From positions 186,001-250,000 of the forward strand of contig QJPP01000467.1 in the NCBI GenBank assembly GCA_003996215.1: DNA of 64,000 bases. The letters are read 5' to 3'. Positions 12,031 to 24,292 of the stretch are shown here, in pieces. Every line of letters starts with the position of its first letter. Position 1 is the first letter of the stretch. The stretch is from Jaltomata sinuosa. Lineage: Eukaryota; Streptophyta; Magnoliopsida; Solanales; Solanaceae. Position numbers and translations under genes: made by a program. A model generated the notes under the pieces. It made no database searches, was not told where the DNA came from, and saw only the letters and a program-made list of their open reading frames with translations.

Positions 12031-13151
12031 ATGGGCATGACGGCCGTTGGCTAGCCTCCATTGCCGGAGGTTAGGCCAACAATGAACATCATCTCCAACA
12101 CAGGACAACCATCGACAATAACCTTTTCCAACACCCTCAAACCTATCACCCCAACTCACAAACCCATCCTTATGAAACAAATTGCTTATCTACATGGAGA
12201 ACCACTTGAAGTTTGGGAAGAAGAGGAAGTTGAACAATTGATAATAAACAAAGATCTACCATACACAGTAATTGGAAAATTCTCCTACGGATGTCCTCAA
12301 ATTCAAGATCCACAGAGACTCATACCTAAGCAATATGAACTAAAATGAGAAGTGAATATTGGCTTACTTAGCAACAAATATGTGCTTATACATGCCACTT
12401 AATTGGAGGATTATGTCATGTTACTCTCTAAACCACAATTCTACATAACCCACCAACACTGGAATTACCCCATGAGAACCCTTAAATGGGATCCATTATT
12501 CGATCCGTAGGAGGAAACTTCAATTTCAATAGCTTGGATATCATTCCCTTCTCTTCCACTAAAATATTTTTGTATAGAGGCTATCTTCTCATTGGAAGGC
12601 GCAGTAGGAAAACCTGTAGAAGTAGACATGGCTACTAGAAATAAGACGAGTCCTAGCTATGCAAGGGTCAAAGTTGAGGTAGATCTTCTAGGTAAATTCC
12701 CAAAAAGAGTCAATGTAGGTATGATAATGAAGTTAGGGGAAGTAAAGGAGAAATGGGTGGCAATCAAGTATGGCTATGTGCCAAAATACTACAAAACATG
12801 TAAATTGCATGGTCAAAAGGAAAAGGAGATGTTTTATTATTCACCCTGAACTATACCCAAAGGAAGGGGAGGAAGAGGATAGGGATAAGGATAATACCAA
12901 GAAGGAAACAAAGAAGAATGAAAAGGCAGACAAAGATGCAGATAAATAATGGGAAGGGGGCATACAATACAACAAAGGGAAAGGGAAGAAGAGAGAAGAT
13001 GAATTTCACGAAAAACAAAGGAGAAATGGTACTAAACGAGGTAGATACTATCATAAGAGCAGGGTGGAACAAGTTTTGAACCCTAGACAAGGGTAGCACA
13101 AAGAACAGGAGGTCAGCATCACAAATAAATATGGAGCTCTAGGAGATAATC
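12031..13151 (+). pseudogene. LINE (L1 type) ORF1, DUF4283-like RNA-binding protein, interrupted
   Basis: ORF1 of plant L1 elements binds the element RNA. A single frame from the ATG at 12031 reads through TVIGKFSYGCPQIQDPQRLI (DUF4283 core), EVNIGLLSNKYVLI, EDYVMLLSK, MRTLKWDPLFDP and KPVEVDMATRNKT. The zinc-knuckle region (TCKLHGQKEKEM) has lost some ligands. In-frame stops occur at 12052, 12346, about 12400, about 12508 and 12847. A Lys/Glu-rich tail follows up to 13151, where E2 is inserted and the same tail resumes at 22011. It is old and non-functional. Confidence 0.85.
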
Positions 13152-15365
13152 TGTCAGGACCCAAACCGCAGCGAGTGTCACTCACCCAAAATCACCAGAT
13201 GGGCGAACCAAATACCAACCCAATACCTGGCAAAATACAACAGCACAAAACCAATTTGCATTAAAAATAAAACTATTTTTCACATCGAAACCAAAAGTGA
13301 ACAATATCCTACGAAAATACTCCTAGGAACTGAAGATCATCGTACCAAAACATCGACCAATGTCTTGAAATAGCGGTGCAACCCCAAAATGGAAAGTCAA
13401 GTCCAAAACAAGTGGACTAATGCTAAACTGGAAGAGATCCATAGTAGCCAAAAATAAACAACTCACCGTTGGAATCTGGAATCGCAGAGACTATATCTGA
13501 GGTCGAGTTGAAGCTGCTGGAATGTCCTATACTCACAAAAGAAAAGCAAGAGAAGAATTAATACACAACCATAGTGTACTAGTAGGATCATAGGCCAGCT
13601 CTAACAAAAATATACAAACAATAAACTATAATTTAGTACAAGCGGTGCAAACATGTATAACAACCATTTATTATGTTTACCAACTCTTAGCCTACCTTCT
13701 AACTTATCAATCACATGAAACAGGTTCAACAACCATTTTCACAATGAGCAATAACAGTAGTACTTACCCCTTTTGACATCGCCAAATCAACTAAGGATCC
13801 ATAGACCAACCCCTAAGTGGTAACATGCAATGCCCGATACACCCAAGGACTAACTCTACATTTAAGAGTAATAACACGGCCACTCAAGGACCAATATGTA
13901 CAATCAGAAATTCAGCAATTAACACGGTCCACTCATGGAACCATCAACTATGTATAATTAAACTTGTACTAGGCTCGTACCCGAGCTAACCGATAAAGGA
14001 CTTGTACCAAGTGTGGTACCTGAGCCAACTGTTAGTATCCCATACAAGGCGCGGTACTCAAGCCAACCAATATATATAACCTGTACCAATCGTGGTACCT
14101 GAGCCAACCTAATGTCACACAAAAATCCAATAGTCAAAAATTAAATGAACAACAATACACTTGTAACATCAACAAGCAATAATCCTAGTTTATCTCACAT
14201 AATTGACACCTGAACACTTAGACATTCATAAACGCATTCCCTAAACATGCAAGACACATACATTACAAAGGTAAGGTTACATGCATAAATATTGCATTTG
14301 GAAAACAATACCATCACCTACCTCCAATAACTTGAAAACTCTATTGGGCCGGAGCCATCCATTTTCCGAAGCCTTCGCTTGTTCTTTGTGTAAAGACAAT
14401 CACAAAAAACTATAATCAATCCAAATAGCCTAGTAATACCTGGATTATACTCACATTTTAATCCCCAAGCAACCCATGATCATTTCACCCATTCCAGGGC
14501 TTTCCCACCAGTAATTAACCTAAAAACTGGCATTTAACAGTTACATTTAGCGAATAAAGATTTAGTCATGAATAAGAGATATAAATCATAACCCAAGAAT
14601 TACACAACCTAGAATCCTTTTTTTCTCTAGATTCTATAGTCTTAGGTTAAACCATACCTTCCCCCAAGCCCATGGTTTATAACTCTACTATGTAGGAAAT
14701 ATAGTACTAAGTTAGGGGAGAAAAATCCTTACCTTTAGGATGAAATTTGTTGGAAAACTACCTTGAAATTGTCAAAATCGCCTTAGCCCTTCCCCCAAAA
14801 TGTTCTTCAGAAATTCTGAATGTTTTTTGCGAAGTTTTTGCATTAATCCCAACTTGTTCTGCTATAGCGGTCCGTACACTGCTATAGCAGCACTGTCGTA
14901 GCGAAACTGACCACTATGGCGGTGCTGATTGATGTTGATTTCTGCTATAGTAGGAATTTTTTCGCTATAGCAGTAGTCAATATAGCGCACTGTCAACTGC
15001 TATGGCGGTTGACATGGGACAAAAACTCGGAAAATCCCTTAAAAGTTTCCATTTTACCACACACCTAAAATCCTGATATTTTGAAAGAACCCCTTTACAT
15101 CAGCTTCGATATCGGGAGTTCTACTCACTCAAATTAACTTCTGAAAAGTCCATTGGACTCCTTAAGGTCTTGGATTACAGAAAAACTAGCTTGACTTGAG
15201 ATATTCTACTCAATCCTCACCCAAATTTTCCTAGACCATACCTCACTCAGAATTTGTCTGAGGCTAGCCTAGCCCCGAATTCCCAACTCCCAAACTCGGA
15301 AGTTTTCTAACCCAAAACTTTGCATAAAAGAATTACGCATAATGACGGACCCAGTCATTAGAACA
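13152..15365 (-). repeat. E2 3' LTR
   Basis: On the minus strand it starts TGTTCTAATGAC and ends GGTCCTGACA. It contains the U3 terminal dyad at 15340-15360, an iterated CTATAGCGG-type block at about 14868-15012, and four imperfect repeats around GGTACC and GAGCCAACC at about 13965-14112. Homologous along its whole length to 19761-22010. Confidence 0.9.
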
Positions 15366-15441
15366 TATACCAATTTACCCATCGTTCATCCCGGAATGAT
15401 CAAACCCAAAAAAGATGATTTAAAAGAGTAAAGAGTAGTAC

Positions 15442-15790
15442 CTGAATCTTCAAATAAGTGAGGGTATTTATCCCGCATATCCTTCTCAGTTTCCCAAGTG
15501 GCTTCCTCAACTGGATGATGCTTTCATTGAAACTTCACCGACCTGATCACTTTTGTCTTCAATTTTGAGATATCCCAATCAAGTATCACAACCGGCTCTT
15601 CTTCATATTGAAGATCGTTGTCTAGCAAAATGGAATCCCATTTAAGGATATATTCCCCATCCCAATGGTATTGCTTCAGTATGGATACATGGAAGACTGT
15701 ATGGACTCTGGATAAACTGGGCGGCAGTGCTAAACTGTAAGCCACTGGCCCTACAATCTCTAGAACCTCGAATGAACCGATATACCGAGG
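15442..15790 (-). pseudogene. E2 integrase C-terminus with chromodomain-like tail
   Basis: The frame at 15524-15745 gives LALPPSLSRVHTVFHVSILK and EEEPVVILDWDISKLKTKVI, the standard chromovirus integrase C-terminus. One stop (TGA for TGG) then separates it from HHPVEEATWETEKDMRDKYP, which ends near 15442. The tail corresponds to the chromodomain-like module thought to guide integration to particular chromatin. Apart from that stop it is well kept. Confidence 0.82.
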
Positions 15791-16939
15791 GTTGAGTTTG
15801 CCTTTCTAGCCAAATCGCATTACCCCCTTTATGAGTAACACTTCTAACAACACTTGTTCACGAACCTGAGAAACTCCTTTTACCTACTTTGGGCTACTAG
15901 CAACTTGGTCTGAATTCCCCTTACTTTTTCCCGAGATTCCCTCACTAAGTCCACGGCCAAAGGTTTCATATCGCCTGCCTCAAATCACCCTATGGGTGAT
16001 CTACATCCTCTCCCATAAAGCGCCTCAAATGGTGCCATGTCAATACTAGTATTGTAGCTGTTGTTGTATGAGAATAACATAACGGTAGAAACTGGTCCCA
16101 ATAACTCCCAAAGTCAATCACACAAGCTCTCAGCATGTCTTCCAATACCTAAATCATCCTCTCTGACTGATCGTCTGTCTGAGGATGAAATGCCATACTG
16201 AAGGTGAGTTGGGTGCCCAACTCTTCATGCAACTTACCCCAGAACATGGAAGTAAACTGCATACCCCTGTCTAAAATTATGGAGAATGGCACTCCATGCA
16301 ACCTTACAGTTTCCTTAATATAGATCTTAGACAATTGTTGTGAGTTATAATCCATCTTGATCGGAATAAAATGAGATAAATTGATCAGCCTGTCCACGAT
16401 GACCCAAATAGAGTCATACTTTCCTAAGGTCTTTGGAAGACCCACCACAAAATCCATGTCTATCCTTTCGCACTTCCATTAAGGGATGGGCATTCTCCGA
16501 AGCAATCATGCAGGCCTTTGTGCTTATATTTAACCTTCTGACAGTTCTGACACTTAGCCACATAGTCAGCTATTTCCTTTTTCACCCCAGACCACCAATA
16601 AAGTCGCCTCAAGTCTCGGTACATTTTTGTTACGCCTGGATGAATCGAATACCATGAACCATGAGCCTCTTCAAACACATCCTGGATATAGTAATCAACT
16701 CGAGGAACACAAATTCTCCCTCTGAAGCATATCACCCTACCAATATCCAATGTGGCATCCCCGGACTCACCGGATACCACCCTGCTCTGAAATTTATCAA
16801 ACTGAGCATCCTGAAACTGTTTGGCTTTAATTTCCTCAATGAACGTGGGTTTGACCTCAATACTGTCAAACACCCCACCCTGCTCTGAGATTCCCAATTG
16901 CATGAACTTAGATTCTAAAGCCTGAATCTCCCTTGCCAA
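15791..16939 (-). pseudogene. E2 integrase: zinc finger and DD35E core
   Basis: Two adjacent frames cover this part. 16460-16939 holds the RNase H to integrase linker and the H2C2 finger (SIHPGVTKMYRDL, then CQNCQKVKY). 16149-16457 holds the core. In that 102-residue frame the catalytic acids are all present: D2 (MDFVVGLP), D63 (IILDRG) and E99 (QSER), with exactly 35 residues between the last two. The region 15791-16148 continues the core with several stops. This is the best preserved integrase triad in the window. Confidence 0.85.
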
Positions 16940-17868
16940 AGGTCGTTTGGATGCCCCCCAAGAAAGCTAAATTGCCCATGATAAACGCTTTCTTGCTCAA
17001 TGCATCTACCACTATATTATCCTTAAGAAGTCAACTGAAGACAACTAAAATTCACACTTGGAAAACTTGGCATATATTTTCTGGCGCCTCAAGATATCCA
17101 AAACAATGCGAAGATGCGTTGCATGCTCTTCATTACTCATAGAGTAAATTAGGATATCATATATAAACATAATAATGAATGAATCCAGATACGATTTAAA
17201 GTCCCCATTAATCAAGCTCATAAATGATGTCGATGCATTGGTCAACCCAAATAACATTACTAGGAACTATAATGCCCATATTGAGTCCGGAATATTGTCT
17301 TAGGGATGTCCTCAAGCCTAATTTTTAACTGATGGTACCCTGACCTTAAGTCAATTCTTGACAACACAAAATCACCCTGCAACTGATCAAAAAGGTCATC
17401 TATGCGGGGTAAGGGATACTTATTTTAGATAGTGACCTTGTTTAGTTGTCTGTAGCCTATACACATCCTCATACTACCATCCTTCTTCTTCACAAACAAA
17501 ATTGGAGCACCCCAGTCTTAAGTTCCCTCAACTCTGCAGGAGCCATATGATAAAGAGGAACAGAGATTGGGCGAGTGCCCGACTCCAAGTCTATGCAAAA
17601 ATCAATGTCTCTATCCGGAGGCATGCCCAAAAAATCCATTGGGAACACCTCTTGAAACTCAGAGACCACCAGAACAGACTCAATCGAAGGGGAATCCACA
17701 CTAACATCTAGGAGATGAGCCAAGAAAGCCAAACAACCCCTTCCCACTAACTTCCTAGCCCAAAAAAAAGATATCATTTTCACTGATTTAGGCCTGTACA
17801 CACCTTTCCACTCTATTCTATCCTCACTCAGAATCTCTAGAGTCATTGTGTTAGCATTACAATCCAAT
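16940..17868 (-). pseudogene. E2 reverse transcriptase, RNase H deleted
   Basis: The frame at 17490-17867 runs from the protease-RT linker to the RT start (PPDRDIDFCIDLESG, HMAPAELRELK). The frame at 17045-17257 has LTNASTSFMSLI and motif C as FIYDILIYS, in which the first catalytic Asp is Tyr. The RT breaks off after AKFSKCEF at about 17045. Within a few codons the minus strand jumps to the end of RNase H (DALSKKAFIMGNLAFLGG, about 16950-17000). Compared with E3-E5, roughly 700 bp (RT connection and most of RNase H) is absent. Confidence 0.83.
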
Positions 17869-17945
17869 ACAACATGATACAGAGATAGCTAGGTCATACC
17901 CAAAATAACATCAAAATCTAGCATGTCCAGAATAACCAAATCTGC

Positions 17946-18220
17946 CTAAGTCTTAAGACCCACAAAAACTATAAGGCCAGTACGATATACATGGGTTACG
18001 ACCACAAACTCCCCAACCGGGGCAGAAACATGAACATGGGAATCCAGGACATCACAAACCAAATCCAGACCTAAAGCAAATTTTATAAAATAATACAAAT
18101 AAGTAAAACCCAGGTCAAATAATACAGAAGACATACGGTCAGAGACTAGAATAGTACATGTGATCACAGCATATGATGCCTCAGCCTCAGAAGTCCCTGG
18201 AAATGCATAACAATGGGCCC
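17946..18220 (-). pseudogene. E2 protease region
   Basis: The frame 17946-18167 contains VSDRMSSVLFDLGFTYLYYF, the pepsin-like active-site region of Ty3 elements (usually LFD-x-G-S/T). The D-x-G core is present but the following Ser/Thr is replaced by Phe. Downstream it includes the conserved VSAPVGEFVVV block. It separates gag on the right from RT on the left. Confidence 0.75.
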
Positions 18221-19541
18221 AATCATCAATCTGAGAAACTTCCTTGACTGGTTATGCTACTCCCCTGCCCATGCCACCATTTCCTCTATTTTCCTGGCCT
18301 CCCTGGAAATTACCTCACCTACCATGTGGATGACCTCTGGCATAGCCACCTCAACCTGCCAGAACCCCAGTCTTAGACTGCTACTGAGTATGATTACTTG
18401 CCTACCTTTGGGGGCATTCTCTTTTGAAGTGACCTGGGTCACCATAATAAAAGCACCCCTCGTCAAGAGTAGGCCTTCTAGTAGAAGCATATGAAGCCCC
18501 ATGGCCTCTAGAAGCTGAAAACTACTGACTGGCTCTTGGACGACCACCTGGAGAAGCTGGCAGGGTTGACTGAATAGGATGAGCCAAATACACTTGTTGG
18601 TTGTTACCCCTGGAGTATGAACCACTGAAGTTACCTTCATTATGGGACTTCTTGGCTAACACCTTAGCCTACCCAACCTGCCTAACCCCCTCCAGTTTCT
18701 TCACATAATCTATCACCCCATTAAATCTTTTTCCAGCTTAAGTCATATGCACAGCTAACACCTGTAACTCAGTATTCAGGTCCTTCACATATAAATTAAT
18801 CCTTTCCTCCTCCTTACGCAGAATTTGAGTGGCATAACGGGACAAGGCATGAAATTTGGCCTCACAGGTTAGAACCTACATGTTACCCTACTCAAGAGCT
18901 AGAAACTCATCCTTTTTATGATCCCTAAAAGTGCGAGGCACATAACTTCTCTAAGAACAGAGCATGAAACTGCTCCCAAGTCATTGGAGGAAAATATGAT
19001 GAATGACACTCTACATGATCTCTCCATCATTGCTAGGCATCGCCTTGAAGATGGAAAGTGACAAACTCAACCCCATGTTTTTGCACAATGCCCAGCTTAT
19101 GTAGCATCTCATAACAGTCTAGTATGAACTCAAAAGCATCCTCTTTCTCAGTACCCTAAAATGTTGGGGGTTTTAGTTTCTGAAATTTAGTCAGCATCTC
19201 ATGTTCATTCCTAGTCGTAACAGAACCTATCATTGGATGGAAGAAGTCATCAGTACCAGACGCTGCATCCATCCTAGCAGCCATTATGATAGCAAGTTGA
19301 GTAGCCGAAACTTGATTCATTGTACCTGTGGGAGTGGCTCAAGCACCTACCAGCCCACTCAGGAAAGTCCATACCTACTGAAAGGCCTTGGGCAATATTG
19401 GGGGAACGCCTGCACCGCTGGCCAGTGCCACCTCTTTCTCTGCCTCTATCACTGCCCCGACGCATGCTCTTTTCTAACCTCATGGCTGCTAGATTTGCTG
19501 CCAGAACTGCCGCTCTCACTCAGTTGCACCTCGTCTTAACC
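18221..19541 (-). pseudogene. E2 gag
   Basis: The start is taken at an ATG near 19541 (MVKTRC, then an in-frame stop). After a low-complexity N-terminus come degraded gag capsid blocks between about 18650 and 19250. A zinc knuckle lies near 18414-18464, reading CFYYGDPGHFKREC, in which the second Cys is Tyr. Several frames are needed to follow it. The position between PBS and protease supports the call. Confidence 0.75.
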
Positions 19542-19742
19542 ATCGGTGGTTAAAAGAGTGAAAAAAGTTAGATACCAATTTATATCACTAGATACAAATT
19601 GGAATCAAGTTATAGAACGAAAGAAGAAAGAAGCGATAGTTTCCTAAAGTTCTATAGCCTCTCGAAGAAAAGTACAAACGTCTATGTACCATTCTGCAAG
19701 ACTCTACAAACCCACTTTGGTACAATGAGATCAACGAACCTA

Positions 19743-19756
19743 GGGCTCTGATACCA
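19743..19756 (-). promoter_or_regulatory. E2 primer-binding site (initiator tRNA-Met)
   Basis: The minus strand reads TGGTATCAGAGCCC four bases inside the 5' LTR end. TGGTATCAGAGC is the complement of the 3' end of plant initiator tRNA-Met. It fixes the LTR boundary and the orientation of E2. Confidence 0.9.
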
Positions 19757-19760
19757 TCTT

Positions 19761-22010
19761 TTTCATGACCCAAACCACCATGAGTGGCACCCACCAAAAC
19801 CCCTAGATGGGCGAACCAAATACCAACCCAACACTTGGTAAAATCTAACAGCTCAAAACTTTTTTGCATTAAATATAAAACTATTGTTCACATCTAAACC
19901 AAAAGCTAATAATATCCTGCGAAAATACTCCTAGGAACTAAAGGTCATCATACTAAAACATCTACCAATGTCTAGAAATGGGGTGCAACCCTAAAATGGA
20001 ATGTCAAGTATGAAACAAGTGGACTAATGCTAAACTGGAAGAGATCCACGGTTGCCCAAAAGAAGCAGCTCACCCTTGGAATCTTGAATCGCAGGGACTA
20101 TATCTGAGGTTGAGTCAGAGCCGCTGGAATATGACTTGTACTCACAAAAAAAAGCAAGTGCAGAATCAATACACAACCACAATGTACTTGTAAGATCATC
20201 GGCCAGCTCCAATAATAATATATAAACAATAAACTATAACTGAGTACAAGCAGTATAAACAAGTATAACAGTTATTTAATATATCTACCGACTCTCAGCC
20301 TACCATCCAACTTATCTGCCAAATGAAACAGGTTTAACAACCATTTACACAATAAGCAATAACAATAGCACTTACTCTTTTCTACATCTCCTGGATCAAC
20401 TAAGGATCCATATACCAACCCCTAAGTGTTAACATGCAATGCCCGATCCACCCAAGGATCAACCCCACATTTAAGTGTAATAACCTGGCCACTCAAGGAC
20501 CAATATGTACAATAACAAATTTAGAAATTAACTTAGTCCACTCATAGAACCATCAAAAAAATACAATCAACAATGTATAATTAATCTCAAACTAGGTGTG
20601 GTATCTGAGCCAACCGATATAAGACATGTACCTGGTGTGGTACCCAAGCCAATCGTTAGTATCCCGTACTAGGCGTGGTACCCAAGCTAACCAACGTATA
20701 TAACCTATACCATGAGTGGTACCCGAGCCAACCGAATGTCACACAAAACTCCAACAATCAATAATTTAATGGACAATAAAGCACTTGTAACACCAACAAC
20801 GCACTTGTAATACCAACAAGCAACAATCTAAGTTCATCTCACATTATTGATGCCCCTACACTGAGATATTCATAAACTCATTCCCTAAACATGCAAGACA
20901 CATACATTACTAAGTTAAGGTTACATGCATACATATTGCATTTTGGAAAACAATATCATCACCTACCTCGAATAGCTTGAAAACACTATTGGTCTAGAGC
21001 CTTCTCGTTTTCCAAAGCATTCGCTTGTTCTTAGTCTAAAGACAATCACAAACAACTACAATCAATACAAATGGCCTAGTAATACCTAAATTATACTCAC
21101 ATTCTAATCCCCTGACAACCCATGATCATTCCTCCCATTCGAGGGTTTTCCCACCATTAATTCACCTAAAAACTACCATTTAACAGTTACATTTAGCGAA
21201 TAGTAGTGATTTAGTCATGAATAAGAGATATAAATCATAATCCAAGAATTACACAACCTAGAATCCCCTTTTTCTCTGGATTCTCCAGTCTTAGGTTAAC
21301 CCAAACCTTTTTCCAAGCCCGTAGTTAACGATTCTACTATGTAGGAAACATAGTACTAACTTAGGGGAGCAAAATCCTTACCTTTAGGACGAAATTTAAG
21401 GGAAAGCTGCCTTGAAATCGCCAAAATTGCCTTAGCCCTTCCCCAAAATGTTCTTCAAAAATTTGAATGTTTTTGGGGAAGTTTCTACGTTAATCCTGAC
21501 TTATTCCACTATATAGGCCCATATACTACTATAACAGCACCACTGTAGCAAAATGATTGTTATGGCGGTGCTGGCCGACATTGACGTTCGCTATAGCAAA
21601 AATTTATCCACTATAGCAGTAGTCTCTATAGCGCAGTGTCAACCCCTATGGAAGTTGACATGGGATAGAAACTCAAAAAATACCCCAAAAGTGTCCATTT
21701 TACCACAAACCTCAAATCCTGACATTCTGAAACAACCTCTTCAAGTCAACTTCAATATCGGTAGTTTTACTCACCCGAATTCACTTATGAAAAATCCCTC
21801 GAACTCCTTAAAGTCTTGGCTAATGGAAAAACTAGCTTGACCTGAGATATTCTATCCAATCCTTACCAAGATTTCCCTATACCGTACCTCGCTTAGAATT
21901 CATCTGAGGCTAGCCTAGCCCAGAATTTCCAACTCCCAAACTCAAAAGTTTTCTAACCCGAAACTTGGCATGAATGAATTACCTATAATGATGGACCCAC
22001 TTATTACACA
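19761..22010 (-). repeat. E2 5' LTR
   Basis: It aligns with 13152-15365 throughout. The inner end reads TTTCATGACCC on the plus strand, a mutated form of TGTCAGGACCC in the other LTR. The outer end is TTATTACACA at 22010. The iterated U3 block is at about 21508-21660 and the GGTACC/GAGCCAACC repeats are at about 20585-20735. The LTR/LINE junction is sharp. Confidence 0.9.
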
Positions 22011-22706
22011 GTAAAGAAGAGGAGACTGGAAATGAAAATTCAAAGGATGAGCATAAGAAGATAGAGGAAAAATCTAAGCATACCCAGCAACATTAGTCCA
22101 ACAATAAGTCAAAAGGAGATAAGGAAGCAGACAACAGCCCACATAAGCCATAAACTACAGTTGAGGAAACTGATAATGAACAAGTAGGGGAAGATAATAT
22201 ACCAACATGATAAGAAGGGGAACAATCAAAACAACTATCACAGAAGGCAGAAGAAAGGACCCCAGGTAGCAATAGCTCTAAAACAAATGAATCAGAAGCA
22301 CTGGAGGCTAGCATATATAGTCCTTTCCAACTAGCAGTAATAGTGCAGAATAATCATGAACCATCAGGTAGTGAAGATCGCTCTCAACTATAAAAATAGG
22401 ATCCAACATAGACAAAAGGATAAAAAGACATAAGTACCACAATAGATAGGGGAACAGGCAATAATAGCCCCCAACAACACATACCAAAACTACATCAACT
22501 TTCACAGCAGGAGATGAAGAAGAAACAACAAGAAAAGAAGGACGAAAGCTTGGAGGACATTTAGAGGACATCAGCAAGAAAAGAGATATTTCACCCAGGT
22601 AGTATGGAGAAATCAAAGGCAAGAATAAAAAGGGCACAAAGCAAAATACACTGCATACATAGGTGAATACAAGGAGTAAGAGGAGTTCCACCGTAATATC
22701 TGATCA
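22011..22706 (+). pseudogene. LINE ORF1 tail and ORF1-ORF2 spacer
   Basis: Immediately after E2 the plus strand continues a charged, Lys/Glu/Ser-rich low-complexity tail like that before E2. It has scattered stops and no folded domain. It connects ORF1 with the ORF2 start at 22707. Confidence 0.65.
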
Positions 22707-23640
22707 ATGATTGACAAACTACTGTTTTAGAATACTAGGTCTGTTAAAACTAAAAATGTCTTTGATAGGTTAATAGACCTAAAAAGAATACATCACCACT
22801 AATATATTGCATTACTAGAACCGTTCCAAAGCCCAACTGAGCTGGAGAATTATAAAAGAAAGCTGGGAATACAAAATGCGAAAGTTAATTATTTTGCCAA
22901 AATATAGATCTTCTGGACTAATAATTAGGAAGAAAAAGGATACACAGACACAGTCCAATAGCTCACTATCAATTTCAAGATGAGCGAAATAAGTGAGAGA
23001 TTCAAGGTGACAACAATATACGCAAGATGTATGGCTCTAGAAAGATTAGGGATTTGGGAAAACTTGGAAGATATTGTAGAAAACACCAACACTCCATGGA
23101 TTGTAAGAGGTGATCTCATTACCATTTTGGATGAGACAGAATAGATGGGTCGCCTACCATTGACCCAAAATAAAACTACAGACTTTGCACAATGCATCAG
23201 TACCTATGCACTGAATGAATTAAAGTTTAAAGGGAGAAACTACACATGTTGGAATGGTAGAATAGAAGGGGCAAGTATCTTCAAGATATTAGATAGATTT
23301 TTTTGAAATACGGAGTTCATGAATATACTGCCAGAAATAGAGGTGAATCATCTAATCAGACAAGGATAAGATCATGCACTCATTCATGTGATATGCAACA
23401 CAAATCAGGAGATAGCAATCAAGCCTTTAAGGTTTGTAAACTTTTTGACCAACATCAGACTTTTATTGGAATGGTAGAAGAAAACTGGGGAACAAAAGTC
23501 TTAGGCTCTCCTTTTACTATAGTGCAAACTAAGTTGAAAAGGCTGAAGTTAATCCTGGCAAATTAGAGTAAGGACACTTTTGGGAATGTTTTTTAAAGGA
23601 TTGCTCATAAGATAGTATTAAAACATGGGCATACAATGCA
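22707..23640 (+). pseudogene. LINE ORF2, endonuclease domain, truncated
   Basis: ORF2 of L1 elements starts with an apurinic-type endonuclease that nicks target DNA, then a reverse transcriptase. From the ATG at 22707 the frame gives NTRSVKTKNVFDRLI, YIALLEPFQSP, TPWIVRGDLITILDETE (usual GDFN becomes GDLI), MGRLPLTQNKTTDFAQCI, LKFKGRNYTCWNGRIEGASI and, after a stop, DHA of the catalytic SDH motif. A neighbouring frame then supplies FIGMVEENWGTKVLGSPF and SKDTFGNVF. Homology fades by about 23640, so all of the RT is missing. It is a 5' portion only, which is unusual for a LINE and implies later loss of the 3' part. Confidence 0.82.
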
Positions 23641-23849
23641 TCAAGCTCTCACACTCGCAAAGAAAATTTACATAGGACAAAAGGTTCACCATATGCTTGC
23701 CTTTAGTGTACTTACTCTACTAATTCAAGAAAGTTCATGTCTAGGATCAAGTAGGTCTTTATTTGGTTGTAATGTCAGCTACGGGACAGGTAGGAATATT
23801 TTGCATAAAATAGTGACTAATCCTTCCTAGGCACTATTAATACATCACT
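23641..23849. other. Junction sequence of unknown origin
   Basis: Between the last LINE similarity and the first sequence that continues the E7 3' region, nothing is recognised. A plus-strand frame at 23636-23830 has no family resemblance I can name. Confidence 0.3.
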
Positions 23850-24292
23850 TCTTTTAACATTTTAGCGCTTTCAACTTATCTTAGCTACTTCCTTCTTCTT
23901 TTATTCTACCATTTCTTCTTCTTCCCTTTTTCTTTGAGCTTTCTTAATACCTAGCATGAATTTTTATTTTGTATTATACTTTTTCTTTTCTTATTTCTCA
24001 TGCTACACTTTAAAATTTTTCTCACACATTAACTTCTTTTCTTTTTAAGGTTCACAACTCACAGCCTCTCTTCCTCTTTTTCTTTAACTTCCTTCAAGCG
24101 CTTAACACTAGATCAAGTGCCCCACGGGAGTTCTTTTGATAAAATATGGTCTAAGAACAAAGGGGATTAAGCATATGTATACAAGTCATGAAAATAAGCT
24201 TAGGTCTCTTAAGCAAGGTTATCTTCTTATTTTTTGCACAAATTTTCAAACAAACCAAGCTTGTGTTCATGGAGGTAATATCCTAACTTAAA
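23850..24292 (-). other. E7 3' non-coding region, distal part
   Basis: On the minus strand this is a purine-rich stretch (many AAGAAAAGAAAAAG words) continuing the sequence found right of E3 at 33766. The E3 target duplication (ttaaa at 24288-24292, ttaag at 33766-33770) proves that the two parts were once joined. No coding potential. Confidence 0.6.

Larger units (their letters stand above)
13152..22010 (-). mobile_element. E2: Ty3/gypsy element, minus strand, inside a LINE
   Basis: The two ends carry homologous LTRs of about 2.2 kb (13152-15365 and 19761-22010). Between them on the minus strand are PBS, gag, protease, RT, integrase and a chromodomain-like tail. It splits LINE ORF1. No clear target duplication remains: the flanks read taatc on the left and gtaaa on the right. 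The RNase H segment is deleted, so the copy could only have moved with help. LTR divergence by eye is clearly greater than in E3, so E2 is an older insertion. Confidence 0.92.

Noticed and set aside
12851..13099. Minus-strand hydrophobic 82-residue frame resembling a membrane protein
   Set aside because: Antisense of the Lys/Glu-rich tail of LINE ORF1; the Phe/Leu richness is the complement of AAG/GAA codons.
13152..22010. Target duplication for E2
   Set aside because: No matching pentamer could be found at 13147-13151 and 22011-22015 even allowing small shifts of the LTR ends.
22093..22691. Minus-strand Ser/Leu/Phe-rich frames
   Set aside because: Antisense of the low-complexity ORF1 tail; no conserved feature.
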